Assembly: GCF_000626675.1 (NCBI RefSeq)
Contig: NZ_CP006842.1
Location: forward strand, 992,001-1,056,000
Source of the DNA: Corynebacterium glyciniphilum AJ 3170
Lineage (GTDB): Bacteria; Actinomycetota; Actinomycetes; Mycobacteriales; Mycobacteriaceae
Direction: 5' to 3'
DNA: 64,000 nucleotides
A model generated the notes under the pieces. The model made no database searches. It had not been told where the DNA came from and saw only the letters and a list, made by a program, of their open reading frames with translations. Position 1 is the first letter of the stretch. Every line of letters starts with the position of its first letter. Shown piece after piece: positions 52,905 to 61,839 of the stretch. Both the position numbers and the translations under genes were made by a program.

Positions 52905-52911
52905 GGGACAG

Positions 52912-54708
52912 GTGAGTAACGAATCCCAGCGACCGACTTCGAGACGACAACGGCCCCGCCGCGGGACCCGCCGGGGTCCGGATGCTCGGCGCCGCGACTC
53001 GAATCGTGGTGCGACAGCGTCGACCACCGGTACCGAGAGGTTCGTGGCAGGGGAGCACGGGCGGGTCCCGTCCCGCGCCACAGACACCTCTGACCGCCCG
53101 GCGACCGGTGTGCGGGGCGCTGCCGGTGTCGGCGCGGCAGACAGTACGGCCGCACCCGTGGCTGGGGCCCGTGGGATCCGCGGGAAACTGTCGTCCTGGT
53201 GGGCTCTGTGGGGGCCGCATGTCCGTCGGTTCGCGCCGACGATTCTGGTCAGCCACGCGGTCACCTTGGCCGTCGCCATCGCTCTTGCCGTGCTCATCGG
53301 GATCGGGGAGACTTTCACCGCGGTCCCGGCGATGGTGGGATCCTTCTGGATGGTCGCCAACCTGGCACCAGTCGGGTTCACCGGAGCACAACTCGGGATA
53401 GTCCCTCTGCTGCCTGCAGCTCTGATCGTGCTCGTTCATTCGCGGAGGATCCGCCGCACCTGCGGCACGCAGATCACGGTCCGCAACATCAGGGTTTTCG
53501 CCGTCCTGGCCGTCGTGGTCCCGATGGTGCTCACCGTGCTCGCGTGGCTGGCGCTCTGGGATGCGTCCCATGTTTTCGCCGTTACCCCTCCGAATCTTGC
53601 CGTTGCACTGTTGTCGACTGCGCTCCTGAACGGCTTCGTGTTTGTGGTGGGATTGGGTCCGAAGATCTGGCGGGCGTTGCTGCTTCGTCGGGGTCTGCCG
53701 ACCTGGCCCGTGGAAGCGACACGACTGGCGGGTTCCTTCGTGCGGTGGATGCTTGCCGCAGGACTGGTAGTGACTCTCGTCCAACTGCTCCTCAATATGT
53801 CGGTTGTGGCGGATGCCTACTCGATTGCTCCCGATGCCTGGGGCAAGCTCGGTCTGAGTGTCCTGTCCGTTCTCTACCTCCCGAATCTGGCAGTGGGAGC
53901 ATCCGGCATTTTGATGGGCAGCGAGATGCATGTCGGCGACGCATCGGCCTCACTCTTCGCCGTGACGAACGCCAATCTGCCGCCGCTACCGGCGTTGGCG
54001 GCGGTACCTCATTCCGGTCTGCCGCTCGGCGAACTGTTTCTCGTAGTCCCCGCGTTGGTCGCACTGGTTATCGTCTACCGGTTCTTCGCTGCGCGTACGT
54101 TCGTGGAATCGCCGGTGTTCACGGCTCTCGGCGCCGGCGTGGCGTCAGGCATAGTGGGCCTGTTGGTGAGCCTCGCGGCCGGGGGGACGCTGGGCGTCTA
54201 CGGTTCGGCCGGGCCTTTGCTGTGGTTGACCCCGCTGGTATTCGCCTGCTGGATTGTGGTGCCTGCTCTCGTTGTCTTCGCCTGGGTATCGCGGAGGGGC
54301 GCCCGGGTCACGGAGACCGCCGGTGGAGACACGGAGGACATTGAGGACACTTCAGCTGTGGATAGCGCCGAGGACGGTACCCATGAGCGGGAGCGAGAGG
54401 ATTTCCAGGAGCCGGAGCCGGAGACCGACGCCGAGGGTGCTGAGGATGCTGAGGGAGCACAGAATGCCACCGAGCCGGAGGGGCCCGGCGCGGGGGACGG
54501 TACGGATGACGCCGAGGACGACGGCGACACCGAGGACGACCCGACTGCGTCGGACGAGACTGCGGTGCCGGACGCCGAGGATGCCGAGGACGCCGAGGAC
54601 GCTGACGGCTCCAACGCCGCTGAGGAGGCTGCCTCCGCTGAAGAGGATCAGGCTGGTCTGACCGAGCCGGAGGAGACCGACGTCGAGGATGAGGACACGA
54701 CACAGTAA
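52912..54708 (+). CDS. perM: Cell-division membrane protein PerM (DUF6350)
   Basis: A 598-residue protein. A basic disordered N-terminus (about 80 residues) precedes eight or more transmembrane helices (about 100-460). The C-terminal 140 residues are an extreme Glu/Asp/Ala tract with repeated AEDAED-type units. PerM of M. tuberculosis (Rv0955) stabilises FtsB and the divisome. The adjacency to purN-purH (Rv0956-Rv0957) is the same here. GTG at 52912 was chosen: the upstream open frame to 52780 has no initiation signal. The acidic tail is longer than in mycobacteria, as far as can be judged by memory. Confidence 0.88.
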   Translation: MSNESQRPTSRRQRPRRGTRRGPDARRRDSNRGATASTTGTERFVAGEHGRVPSRATDTSDRPATGVRGAAGVGAADSTAAPVAGARGIRGKLSSWWALWGPHVRRFAPTILVSHAVTLAVAIALAVLIGIGETFTAVPAMVGSFWMVANLAPVGFTGAQLGIVPLLPAALIVLVHSRRIRRTCGTQITVRNIRVFAVLAVVVPMVLTVLAWLALWDASHVFAVTPPNLAVALLSTALLNGFVFVVGLGPKIWRALLLRRGLPTWPVEATRLAGSFVRWMLAAGLVVTLVQLLLNMSVVADAYSIAPDAWGKLGLSVLSVLYLPNLAVGASGILMGSEMHVGDASASLFAVTNANLPPLPALAAVPHSGLPLGELFLVVPALVALVIVYRFFAARTFVESPVFTALGAGVASGIVGLLVSLAAGGTLGVYGSAGPLLWLTPLVFACWIVVPALVVFAWVSRRGARVTETAGGDTEDIEDTSAVDSAEDGTHEREREDFQEPEPETDAEGAEDAEGAQNATEPEGPGAGDGTDDAEDDGDTEDDPTASDETAVPDAEDAEDAEDADGSNAAEEAASAEEDQAGLTEPEETDVEDEDTTQ

Positions 54709-54711
54709 GCT
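54706..54711 (+). promoter_or_regulatory. -10 box (TAAGCT) of purN-purH, overlapping the perM stop
   Basis: TAAGCT includes the TAA stop of perM and lies 8 bases before the purN GTG. Confidence 0.45.
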
Positions 54712-54719
54712 GACTCACC

Positions 54720-55427
54720 GTGAGTGAGCCCGTAACCCCCGCACCGTCCGGCGAACCTGTCGGAGAAGATGCTGTGCGTCCCTCAACACCCACGAGCCAC
54801 ACTGTCCGGCGACCGGGTGACCTCCTCCGGGTCGTTGTTCTGGCGTCGGGCAGTGGCACTCTGCTCCAGGCTATGCTCGACGACCTGGGCCCGTCTGTGG
54901 AGATTGTCGCGGTGGGTGCGGATCGTCCGTGCCTGGCGCTGGAACGGGCGGAGCAGGCCTCCGTCCCGGTGTTCCGGGTGGACTACAACCCGGACCGTGT
55001 CGACGGTTACGACCGTGAAGGGTGGAACGCGCGCCTGGCGGCGGAGATCGCCGCATACGCGCCGGACGTCATCGTCAGTGCGGGGTTCATGCGCATTCTC
55101 GGGGCGGGCGTCGTCGAGAGGTTCCGCGGTAGGATCCTCAACACTCACCCGGCGCTGCTGCCGTCGTTTCCCGGCGCTCATGCCGTGGAGGACGCCCTGG
55201 CCTACGGTGTCGCACTCACCGGCTCCACCGTCCATATCGTCGACGACGGCGTGGATACCGGACCGATCATCGCCCAGCGCGCCGTGCCGGTGAGCCGGGA
55301 GGATACCGGGGATACGCTCCATGAGCGGATCAAGACCGTCGAACGTGCGTTGATCGTTGACGTGCTCCACCAGACCGCGGAGAGCGGTTACACCATCGAA
55401 GGACGAAAGGCCTGGATCAATGACTGA
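54720..55427 (+). CDS. purN: Phosphoribosylglycinamide formyltransferase
   Basis: A 235-residue PurN that formylates GAR with 10-formyl-THF in purine synthesis. The nucleotide loop is [15 protein letters not shown] (about 39-53). The catalytic Asn-His-Asp set is in [21 protein letters not shown] and [15 protein letters not shown]. An N-terminal extension of about 35 residues is not part of the enzyme core. GTG start. It overlaps purH by 8 bases, so the two are translationally coupled. Confidence 0.95.
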   Translation: MSEPVTPAPSGEPVGEDAVRPSTPTSHTVRRPGDLLRVVVLASGSGTLLQAMLDDLGPSVEIVAVGADRPCLALERAEQASVPVFRVDYNPDRVDGYDREGWNARLAAEIAAYAPDVIVSAGFMRILGAGVVERFRGRILNTHPALLPSFPGAHAVEDALAYGVALTGSTVHIVDDGVDTGPIIAQRAVPVSREDTGDTLHERIKTVERALIVDVLHQTAESGYTIEGRKAWIND

Positions 55428-57003
55428 AACCACCCGCCCCATCCGCCGCGCTCTGATCAGCGTCTACGACAAGACCGGTCTGGAGGACCTTGCCACCGGC
55501 CTGCACCGCGCCGGTGTTGAGATCGTCTCCACGGGGTCCACGGCGGCGAAGATCTCCGACGCGGGGGTCCCTGTGGTGCGTGTTGAGGAGCTCACCGGGT
55601 TCCCCGAGTGTCTCGAGGGGCGGGTGAAGACGTTGCACCCGCGGGTCCACGCCGGAATTCTGGCGGACACCAGGAAGGATGACCACCTCGCCCAGCTGAA
55701 GGACCTGGGGGTTGAGCCGTTCGACCTGGTGGTGGTGAACCTCTATCCGTTCACGGACACCGTCGCGTCCGGCGCAGGTTTCGACGACTGTGTCGAGCAG
55801 ATTGACATCGGGGGGCCGTCAATGGTCCGCGCGGCTGCCAAGAACCATCCGTCCGTCGCCGTGGTCGTGGATCCGGGCGCGTACGGGGATGTCCTCACCG
55901 CCGTGGACGCCGGCGGGTTCAGCCGTGCGGCGCGTACCCGCTTGGCCACCGAGGCATTCCGCCATACCGCGTCCTATGACGTGGCTGTGGCGTCGTGGAT
56001 GACTGAACAGATCGAGGCGGAGGACGACGAATCCCGGTTCCCCGAGTGGATCGGTCAGGTCAACGAGCGGGTCCACTCCCTGCGCTACGGGGAGAACCCG
56101 CACCAGGCGGCGGCGGTGTACACCGCTCCGGGACAGGAGGGTGGTCTGGCCAATGCCGAGCAGTTCCACGGCAAGGCCATGAGTTACAACAACTACACCG
56201 ACGCGGACGCGGCCTGGCGCTCCGCCTGGGATCACGAACGTCCCTGCGTGGCGATCATCAAGCACGCCAATCCGTGTGGCATTGCTGTTGCCGACGATGT
56301 GGCCGCTGCACACCGTTCCGCCCACGCCTGTGACCCGGTGTCCGCCTACGGTGGCGTCATTGCGGTGAACCGCCCGGTGTCGGTCGAGATGGCGGAGCAG
56401 GTTGCCGGGATCTTCACCGAGGTCATCGTGGCTCCCGGCTACGAGGACGGTGCTGTGGAGGTGCTGAGCCAGAAGAAGAACATCCGGATCCTGCAGACCA
56501 CGCCGCCGGTGAGGGAAGGCGCCGTGGAGCACCGCGAGATCTCCGGCGGCGTGCTGGTCCAGGAACGGGACCTGGTTGACGCGCCCGGGGACGATCCGGC
56601 GAACTGGACACTGGCGGCCGGGGACGCCGCCGATGCCGAGACCCTCGCCGAGTTGGAGTTCGCATGGCGTGCGGTGCGTGCCGTGAAGTCGAACGCCATT
56701 CTGCTCGCCAAGGACGGCGCGACCGTCGGCGTCGGTATGGGGCAGGTCAACCGCGTGGATTCTGCCAAGATCGCCGTGGAACGGGCTAACACCCTGGCCG
56801 GCGACGACAAGCGGTCCGAGGGGGCGGTGGCAGCCTCCGACGCGTTCTTCCCGTTCGCCGACGGCTTCGAGACCCTGGCAGAGGCGGGTGTGCGCGCCGT
56901 GGTCCAGCCCGGAGGTTCCGTGCGTGACCAGGAGGTCATTGACGCGGCCGTGGCGGCCGGCGTGACCATGTACCTCACCGGAGAGCGCCACTTCGCGCAC
57001 TGA
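55420..57003 (+). CDS. purH: Bifunctional AICAR transformylase / IMP cyclohydrolase
   Basis: A 527-residue enzyme for the last two steps to IMP. The IMP cyclohydrolase domain (about 8-150) starts [17 protein letters not shown] and carries STGSTAAKI and [13 protein letters not shown]. The transformylase domain (about 195-527) has [13 protein letters not shown], the catalytic Lys-His in [11 protein letters not shown] and the C-terminal [19 protein letters not shown] inside the end of purN. The convergent ABC-F gene begins its stop one base after the purH stop. Confidence 0.96.
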   Translation: MTETTRPIRRALISVYDKTGLEDLATGLHRAGVEIVSTGSTAAKISDAGVPVVRVEELTGFPECLEGRVKTLHPRVHAGILADTRKDDHLAQLKDLGVEPFDLVVVNLYPFTDTVASGAGFDDCVEQIDIGGPSMVRAAAKNHPSVAVVVDPGAYGDVLTAVDAGGFSRAARTRLATEAFRHTASYDVAVASWMTEQIEAEDDESRFPEWIGQVNERVHSLRYGENPHQAAAVYTAPGQEGGLANAEQFHGKAMSYNNYTDADAAWRSAWDHERPCVAIIKHANPCGIAVADDVAAAHRSAHACDPVSAYGGVIAVNRPVSVEMAEQVAGIFTEVIVAPGYEDGAVEVLSQKKNIRILQTTPPVREGAVEHREISGGVLVQERDLVDAPGDDPANWTLAAGDAADAETLAELEFAWRAVRAVKSNAILLAKDGATVGVGMGQVNRVDSAKIAVERANTLAGDDKRSEGAVAASDAFFPFADGFETLAEAGVRAVVQPGGSVRDQEVIDAAVAAGVTMYLTGERHFAH

Positions 57004-57004
57004 G

Positions 57005-58726
57005 TCAACTGAGTGGGTTGAGTCTGCTGGGTGTGTCGAGGACACCTCCCGTGGTGGTTGGCGTGGCGGTGGCGTACCGGAGCAGACGGTCGGGGGTGAC
57101 CCGGGCGGCATTGTTCAGCCACCGCCGGTCGTGGGTCACGGTCACGACTGCTCCGGCGTAATCGCGCAGGGCGTCCTCCAACTGCTCCACGAGGTCTGGC
57201 GACAGATGGTTCGTCGGCTCGTCGAGGAGGATGATGTCGCTGTCCACCGTGACCGCAACAGCCAGCTCGCGTCGTCTCTGCTGGCCGACGGATAAACGGT
57301 CGACGGGGGTACGGAGATCCCTCTCGGTGAACAGTCCGAGGGTGAGTAACCTGTCCGCCGCATCATCGGCAGCCATTCCGACGGCCTCGGCGAAGGTGTC
57401 CTGCAGCGTCCGGCCCCCGGAGGCCGAGATGTCCTGGCGGACATAGGCGACACGAACCCCGGGATGGGCCGTCGCATGACCGATTTCCCCGGCGAGTACC
57501 CGGAGCAGCGTGGTTTTCCCCGCTCCGTTGGGTCCGGTGACCAACCAACGTTCACCTGCCCTGATCTCCAGTCCTCCGGTGGTCGGGGCCAGTACGAGTG
57601 GCGGTTCGCCCGCGCCTGTGACGGCTCCCGGGGCGACGGAGACCAATGGTCCGGGCACCTCGCTGGGCGGGAAGTGTGGCGTGAAGACCAGTCGTTCGGC
57701 CGGCGGGGGTACCGGTTCGGCACGGAGCTGGCCTACCCTGTCTTTCGCCTGTCGGATGCGGCTGGTAGCTCCGTGGTCGCTACTGCGGGCACGGAACGCG
57801 CCGTGGCCGAAGGCGGCGCGTTCCTGTTTTCGGGGAATGGCGCGGAGTCGTACCGAGGTGGCGTCGACGATCCTCTGGTTCCTGGTGAGCTCCGCCTGCC
57901 ATTCTTCGTGGTCGCGGCGTTGCCGTTGTCGATCCGACTCCCGGGCCCGCAGGTATCCCTGGTACCCGAGGCCGTAGCGGCGGAGCGAGCCGCCGTCGAC
58001 ACCGATGATGTCTTTCGCGACGGTGTCGAGGAGTTCGCGGTCATGGCTCACGATAACGAGGCTGCCGCGGTGGCCCGCCATCTGGCGGCTCAGCCAGTCG
58101 AGGGCTGTGTGGTCCAGATCGTTCGTCGGCTCGTCGAGGAGCAGGAGCTCGGGCTTGGAGGACAGCGCGACCGCGAGGGCGAGGCGGGCGCGTTGTCCAC
58201 CGGAGAGCATGGATACAGGTCGCGTCCTGGCAACGTCGCCGAGCCCGAGTTCGTGGAGGGCCTTGTCGATCCGCAGGTCGAGTTCATAGCCACCGCGGGC
58301 CTCGAAGCGATCGGTGCAGTGACTGAGCAGGTCGAGGAGGTGGGGGAGGTCTGCTGGTGATGCCGCGGCGAGTCTCGCGGACACCTCAGCGATGTCCTGC
58401 TCGAGTGACCGCATGTCCCGGGCGAGATGATCGACGGCATCGTCGACGGACGCGTCCGGAGGAAACGTGGGATGTTGTTCCGCGAAAGCGCAGCCTCCGG
58501 GGATCTCGACGCGGCGTTCGCCGGAGTCGACGGGAACGGCACCGGCGAGGACGCCGAGAAGCGTCGACTTGCCGGCACCGTTGTCGCCGACCAGGGCGAG
58601 CCGGTCACCGGGTTGTACAACAAGGTCAACGCTGTTCAGGACCGTGTGGTCGGCGTAGCGTACGGTGGCGCCGCGCAGCAGGCATTCACGGTGTGCAGCA
58701 GTTTCCTGGGGGTGTCGAATGGACAT
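57005..58726 (-). CDS. ABC-F family ATPase (ribosome-protection/translation type)
   Basis: A 573-residue protein with two ABC cassettes and no membrane domain. Cassette 1: Walker A VGDNGAGKST (about 47), signature LSGGQRARLALA, Walker B LLLLDEPTNDLD. Cassette 2: Walker A TGPNGAGKTT, a variant signature LSVGQQRRREL, Walker B IILLDEPTNHLS. The linker (about 250-330) is rich in Arg and Glu, as in ABC-F proteins that reach into the ribosome. It could protect against antibiotics or serve as a housekeeping factor. A short leader ORF and hairpin upstream suggest attenuation, typical of resistance ABC-Fs. GAGGAAC lies 5 bases before the ATG. Confidence 0.88.
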   Translation of the reverse strand: MSIRHPQETAAHRECLLRGATVRYADHTVLNSVDLVVQPGDRLALVGDNGAGKSTLLGVLAGAVPVDSGERRVEIPGGCAFAEQHPTFPPDASVDDAVDHLARDMRSLEQDIAEVSARLAAASPADLPHLLDLLSHCTDRFEARGGYELDLRIDKALHELGLGDVARTRPVSMLSGGQRARLALAVALSSKPELLLLDEPTNDLDHTALDWLSRQMAGHRGSLVIVSHDRELLDTVAKDIIGVDGGSLRRYGLGYQGYLRARESDRQRQRRDHEEWQAELTRNQRIVDATSVRLRAIPRKQERAAFGHGAFRARSSDHGATSRIRQAKDRVGQLRAEPVPPPAERLVFTPHFPPSEVPGPLVSVAPGAVTGAGEPPLVLAPTTGGLEIRAGERWLVTGPNGAGKTTLLRVLAGEIGHATAHPGVRVAYVRQDISASGGRTLQDTFAEAVGMAADDAADRLLTLGLFTERDLRTPVDRLSVGQQRRRELAVAVTVDSDIILLDEPTNHLSPDLVEQLEDALRDYAGAVVTVTHDRRWLNNAARVTPDRLLRYATATPTTTGGVLDTPSRLNPLS

Positions 58727-58796
58727 GGGGAGTTCCTCTTCCGCGACAGGGCACGGCAGTACCGCGCAGCCGCAGGCTAGGACGGACGATGGGCCT

Positions 58797-58812
58797 CACA
58801 CCCGCAGGTGTG
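58797..58812 (-). promoter_or_regulatory. Hairpin between leader peptide and ABC-F gene
   Basis: On the minus strand CACACC-TGCG-GGTGTG is a perfect 6-bp stem with a tetraloop, extendable by CCT/AGG past a 3-base bulge. It could be part of an antibiotic-sensitive attenuator. Confidence 0.5.
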
Positions 58813-58854
58813 CTCAGGACCCGCCACGGAGAACACTCGACGCGACGTCCAGAC

Positions 58855-58875
58855 CTAAAGAATCAGAGTTCCCAT
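58855..58875 (-). CDS. Leader peptide MGTLIL upstream of the ABC-F gene
   Basis: ATG-GGA-ACT-CTG-ATT-CTT-TAG encodes six residues, 128 bases upstream of the ABC-F start. TACAGT sits exactly 7 bases before the ATG, so the leader would be the first thing translated on a leaderless mRNA. Similar hydrophobic mini-ORFs precede inducible erm and ABC-F resistance genes. Confidence 0.55.
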   Translation of the reverse strand: MGTLIL

Positions 58876-58882
58876 GCCGCTC

Positions 58883-58888
58883 ACTGTA
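58883..58888 (-). promoter_or_regulatory. -10 box (TACAGT) of the leader-ABC-F transcript
   Basis: TACAGT on the minus strand, 7 bases before the leader ATG at 58875. Confidence 0.5.
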
Positions 58889-58950
58889 ACCGTGGACGAG
58901 ATGAACCGCCAGAGGCAGCGGCGGGAAGCGGTTAGTATGCGGGTATGGGT

Positions 58951-58972
58951 GGGAAGTCACCCCGTACTTCCC
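58951..58972 (-). terminator. Possible terminator after the FAD oxidoreductase gene
   Basis: GGGAAGT and ACTTCCC form a 7-bp stem with an 8-base loop, 57 bases past the stop. No T-run follows. Confidence 0.4.
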
Positions 58973-59028
58973 GATGGTCTGGGGTGTCGCGTTGGGCGTC
59001 GGGCCGTGGTTGAGCCGGAGAGGCACCG

Positions 59029-60486
59029 TCACAGGACGGTGAGCGCCCGCCGTGCCGCCTGTACCCCACACATGAAGTGCACGCCGCCGCCTGGGGCCGC
59101 CGAGGAAGAGCACAGGTACACCCCCGGTACACCCGTGTCGTACGGATGAGGGCCGAGGCGAGGTCGTGCCACCAGCTGCCGGAGGTCGTTGGCACCCCCG
59201 GAGATGTCTCCGCCCGTGTAGTTGGGGTTGTGCTCCTCTATCACCGACGGGGGAGAGGCGACCCAGTCAACGACGGTGTCGCGGAATCCGGGGGCGGCAC
59301 GTTCAATCTGCGCGGTGACCAATTCGAAAGTATCCCGGGCGGATCCGTCCCACCCGGCGGGAACATGGGCGTAGGCCCACAGTGGATTGAGACGACGTCC
59401 GTTGACGGTGCGGCTCCGGGACGGGTCAGCGAGATACTGCTGAGCGACCAAGGTGAACGGCCGGTCGGGCAGACGCCCGCCCCAGCAGTCCCGCTCGGCG
59501 GCGGCGATATCGTCCGCCGTTCCTCCGAGATGTACGGTGCCGGCGCGCCGGGCATCCCCGGACGACCAGGGCACGTCGCCGTCGAGCACAAAATCAACTT
59601 TGGCGACGGCAGGTCCCCGTCGAAAACGCGACCAGGCTCGCGCGATGCGGGAAGGCATCCGGTCGCCGAGGATGCCGGCCGCGACTTCCACGGAGGTGTC
59701 GAGGAGCACTATGTCGGCGTCCTCGACCTGGGAGAGGTCCGTGATCAAGGTGCCGGTGACGACCGATCCGCCGCAGCGTACGATCTCGGCGATCAGTGCA
59801 TCAGCGATACGTTGTGATCCGCCGACGGCGACGGGCCACCCGTGCCGGTGGCCCGCGACGGTCAGCAACGTACCCGCGGCGGATGATGCAGGATGGTGCA
59901 GGGGAGTGAAGGCGTGGGCTGCGACGCCGGCGAACAAGGCCCGTGCGTCGGGGGACCGCCACCGTCGCCACGACCAGGAGGCGGGGAGAGCGGCGCCGGC
60001 GCCGAATCCTGCGAGCACCATCGGGTGGCGGGGTAGGTGCACCAGTGGCCCGAGGATCTCGTCGGCCACGGCGTCGGCACGGGCAGAAAGCGGCCCGAAG
60101 GTGGCCCGCCAGACCGGGCCGTCCTGTCCGGGGAGCCCGGCACCGGTTTGCGACGGCGAGGTGTGCAGGGTGGCTACACGGTTCGTAGAGAGGACGTGCA
60201 CCATGTCCACCGGGGCGGTGGCGAACCTCAGGCCGCTCCGTTCCAGTTCCGGGCCGATGGACGGGTCACGGAGCAGCGGGCTGACCTGGGCGAGAGGGTG
60301 CACAGCGGAGCACAGGTCATGGATGAGCCCGGTTTCCAGCAGGTCGCTACTGCGGACACCGCCCCCCACGGTGTCGGCCGCCTCGACGACGGTGACGGAC
60401 ACGCCCGCCCGGGCGAGGACGAGTGCGGCCGCCAACCCGTTGGGGCCGGAGCCGACGACAACGGCGCTGCTACCAGATCCGGACAT
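59029..60486 (-). CDS. FAD-dependent oxidoreductase, phytoene-desaturase/PYROXD2-like
   Basis: A 485-residue flavoprotein. The N-terminal FAD-binding fold is VVVGSGPNGLAAALVLARAGVSVTVVE (about 8-34), followed by GGGVRSSDLLETGLIHDLCSAVHP, typical of the CrtI/PYROXD2 branch. The C-terminal flavin-contact motif is VYLCSSSAAPGGGVHFMCGVQAAR. No carotenoid genes are nearby, so a desaturase role is not implied. The start MSGSGSSAVVV has a TAGGGT box 7 bases before it. It is divergent from the thiolase gene. Confidence 0.9.
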   Translation of the reverse strand: MSGSGSSAVVVGSGPNGLAAALVLARAGVSVTVVEAADTVGGGVRSSDLLETGLIHDLCSAVHPLAQVSPLLRDPSIGPELERSGLRFATAPVDMVHVLSTNRVATLHTSPSQTGAGLPGQDGPVWRATFGPLSARADAVADEILGPLVHLPRHPMVLAGFGAGAALPASWSWRRWRSPDARALFAGVAAHAFTPLHHPASSAAGTLLTVAGHRHGWPVAVGGSQRIADALIAEIVRCGGSVVTGTLITDLSQVEDADIVLLDTSVEVAAGILGDRMPSRIARAWSRFRRGPAVAKVDFVLDGDVPWSSGDARRAGTVHLGGTADDIAAAERDCWGGRLPDRPFTLVAQQYLADPSRSRTVNGRRLNPLWAYAHVPAGWDGSARDTFELVTAQIERAAPGFRDTVVDWVASPPSVIEEHNPNYTGGDISGGANDLRQLVARPRLGPHPYDTGVPGVYLCSSSAAPGGGVHFMCGVQAARRALTVL

Positions 60487-60493
60487 ACCGCCG

Positions 60494-60499
60494 ACCCTA
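60494..60499 (-). promoter_or_regulatory. -10 box (TAGGGT) of the FAD oxidoreductase gene
   Basis: TAGGGT on the minus strand is 7 bases before the ATG at 60486. Confidence 0.45.
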
Positions 60500-60567
60500 G
60501 CCGCGTTGTCTCCACAGGGTGAAAGCGCCCCGGAAAGTGCGGGAACGACACGTCGTCGGGCCGACTG

Positions 60568-60573
60568 GCCCAT
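60568..60573 (+). promoter_or_regulatory. Candidate -10 box (CATAAT) of the thiolase gene
   Basis: CATAAT lies about 45 bases before the ATG at 60620, in the gap shared with the divergent FAD gene. Confidence 0.35.
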
Positions 60574-60619
60574 AATGGAGGACGAAGACACATTCCCGCG
60601 AAAGGTGCAGAAAACAATC

Positions 60620-61822
60620 ATGTCTAGCCAGCCCCTGACTCCGTCCCCCGACGACATCGTGATCGTGGGTGCCGCACGCACCGCACAGGGCAGGATGCTC
60701 GGTGCCCTTGCCTCGAAATCCGCCGTCGACCTTGGTGCGGCGGCGGTGACCGGTGCCCTGGAGAAGGCCGGCGTCTCGGCGGAGACCATCGACTACGTCT
60801 ACATGGGCCAGGTCGTGCAGGCCGCGGCAGGGCAGAACCCCGCCAAGCAGACGGCCGTCGCCGCCGGCCTGCCGATGTCGACGCCGGCGGTGACCGTGAA
60901 CAAGGTGTGTCTGTCAGGCTTGGACGCGGTGATCAACGGCGCCCGGATGATCCGGGTGGGCGACGCGCAGGTCGTCGTCGCCGGAGGTCAGGAGTCGATG
61001 ACCAACGCCCCGCACCTTGCTGCCGGTGTGCGCGCCGGGGCGAAGTTCGGTTCCCTCGCGTTGCAGGACTCATTGGAACGCGACGGTCTGACCGATCCGG
61101 TACACGGTACGGCGATGGGTGTGGAGACCGAGGAGGGCAACACCTCCCGGGGAATCACCCGGGAACAGCAGGATGAGGTTGCCGCGCTGTCGAACCAGCG
61201 TGCGGAGGCAGCGATCAACGACGGGACCTTCGCCGAAGAGATTGTCCCGGTGGAAGTGACGAAGCGCCGCGAGAAGGTCCTCGTCGACACGGACGAGGGG
61301 GTGCGCCCGGGAACGACTCAGGAGGGCCTGTCGGCACTGCGCCCGGCGTTCGCGAAGGACGGGACGATCACGGCTGCCTCGGCGTCGCAGATCTCCGACG
61401 GCGCTTCTGCCGTCGTGCTGACCACGCGGGCATACGCGGAGGAGAACGGTCTTACCGTGTTCGCCGCGCTCGGTGCCTCCGGTGAGACCGCCGGCCCCGA
61501 CACCTACCTGCACTCCCAACCCGCCCAGGCCGTGTCCGCGGCTCTGGGCAAGCAGGGGTGGGACACCGCTGACCTGGATTTCCTGGAGGTCAATGAGGCG
61601 TTCGCTTCGGTGGTCGTACAGTCGATCAAGGACCTGGACTACCCGCTGGAGAAGACCAACATCCACGGTGGTGGTATCTCACTGGGGCACCCGATTGGTG
61701 CTTCGGGTGCACGTCTTGTGGTCACCGCGGCCCATGAGCTGAACCGCCGGGGTGGGGGTCGCGCCGCGGTGTCGCTGTGCGGCGGTGGTGGCCAGGGGGA
61801 TGCGCTGCTGCTCTGGCGCTAG
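60620..61822 (+). CDS. Acetyl-CoA acetyltransferase (thiolase)
   Basis: A 400-residue thiolase that condenses or cleaves acetyl-CoA units. The nucleophilic Cys is in VNKVCLSGLDAV (about 95), the substrate-site segment is VNEAFASVV, the His is in GGGISLGHPIGASGARL, and the second Cys is in SLCGGGGQGDALLL. ATG at 60620 (MSSQPLTPSPD) matches the family start; AAAGG is 12 bases upstream. No other beta-oxidation or PHB gene is adjacent, so its pathway cannot be assigned. It converges on the AEC transporter gene. Confidence 0.94.
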   Translation: MSSQPLTPSPDDIVIVGAARTAQGRMLGALASKSAVDLGAAAVTGALEKAGVSAETIDYVYMGQVVQAAAGQNPAKQTAVAAGLPMSTPAVTVNKVCLSGLDAVINGARMIRVGDAQVVVAGGQESMTNAPHLAAGVRAGAKFGSLALQDSLERDGLTDPVHGTAMGVETEEGNTSRGITREQQDEVAALSNQRAEAAINDGTFAEEIVPVEVTKRREKVLVDTDEGVRPGTTQEGLSALRPAFAKDGTITAASASQISDGASAVVLTTRAYAEENGLTVFAALGASGETAGPDTYLHSQPAQAVSAALGKQGWDTADLDFLEVNEAFASVVVQSIKDLDYPLEKTNIHGGGISLGHPIGASGARLVVTAAHELNRRGGGRAAVSLCGGGGQGDALLLWR

Positions 61823-61839
61823 CCGTACCTGCGGCGCCG

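Larger units (their letters stand above)
52604..52911. promoter_or_regulatory. Divergent regulatory region, M23 gene / perM
   Basis: In these 308 bases no gene is supported; longer frames reading into perM lack a start signal. They hold an MtrA-like repeat near the M23 gene and the CACAAT box before perM. Confidence 0.5.
58727..59028 (-). promoter_or_regulatory. ABC-F leader region (attenuator candidate)
   Basis: These 302 bases, between the FAD gene stop and the ABC-F start, contain a -10 box, a 6-codon leader ORF, a hairpin (58797-58812) and a further hairpin (58951-58972) just past the FAD gene. Confidence 0.55.

Noticed and set aside
52780..52911. Start of perM at 52780 with a Cys-rich N-terminus
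   Set aside because: The cysteine segment has no initiation signal and is not typical of PerM; GTG at 52912 has a -10 box 7 bases before it.
59453..60619. Extension of the thiolase gene upstream to 59453
   Set aside because: The added part is antisense to the FAD oxidoreductase gene; the thiolase family starts at about 60620.
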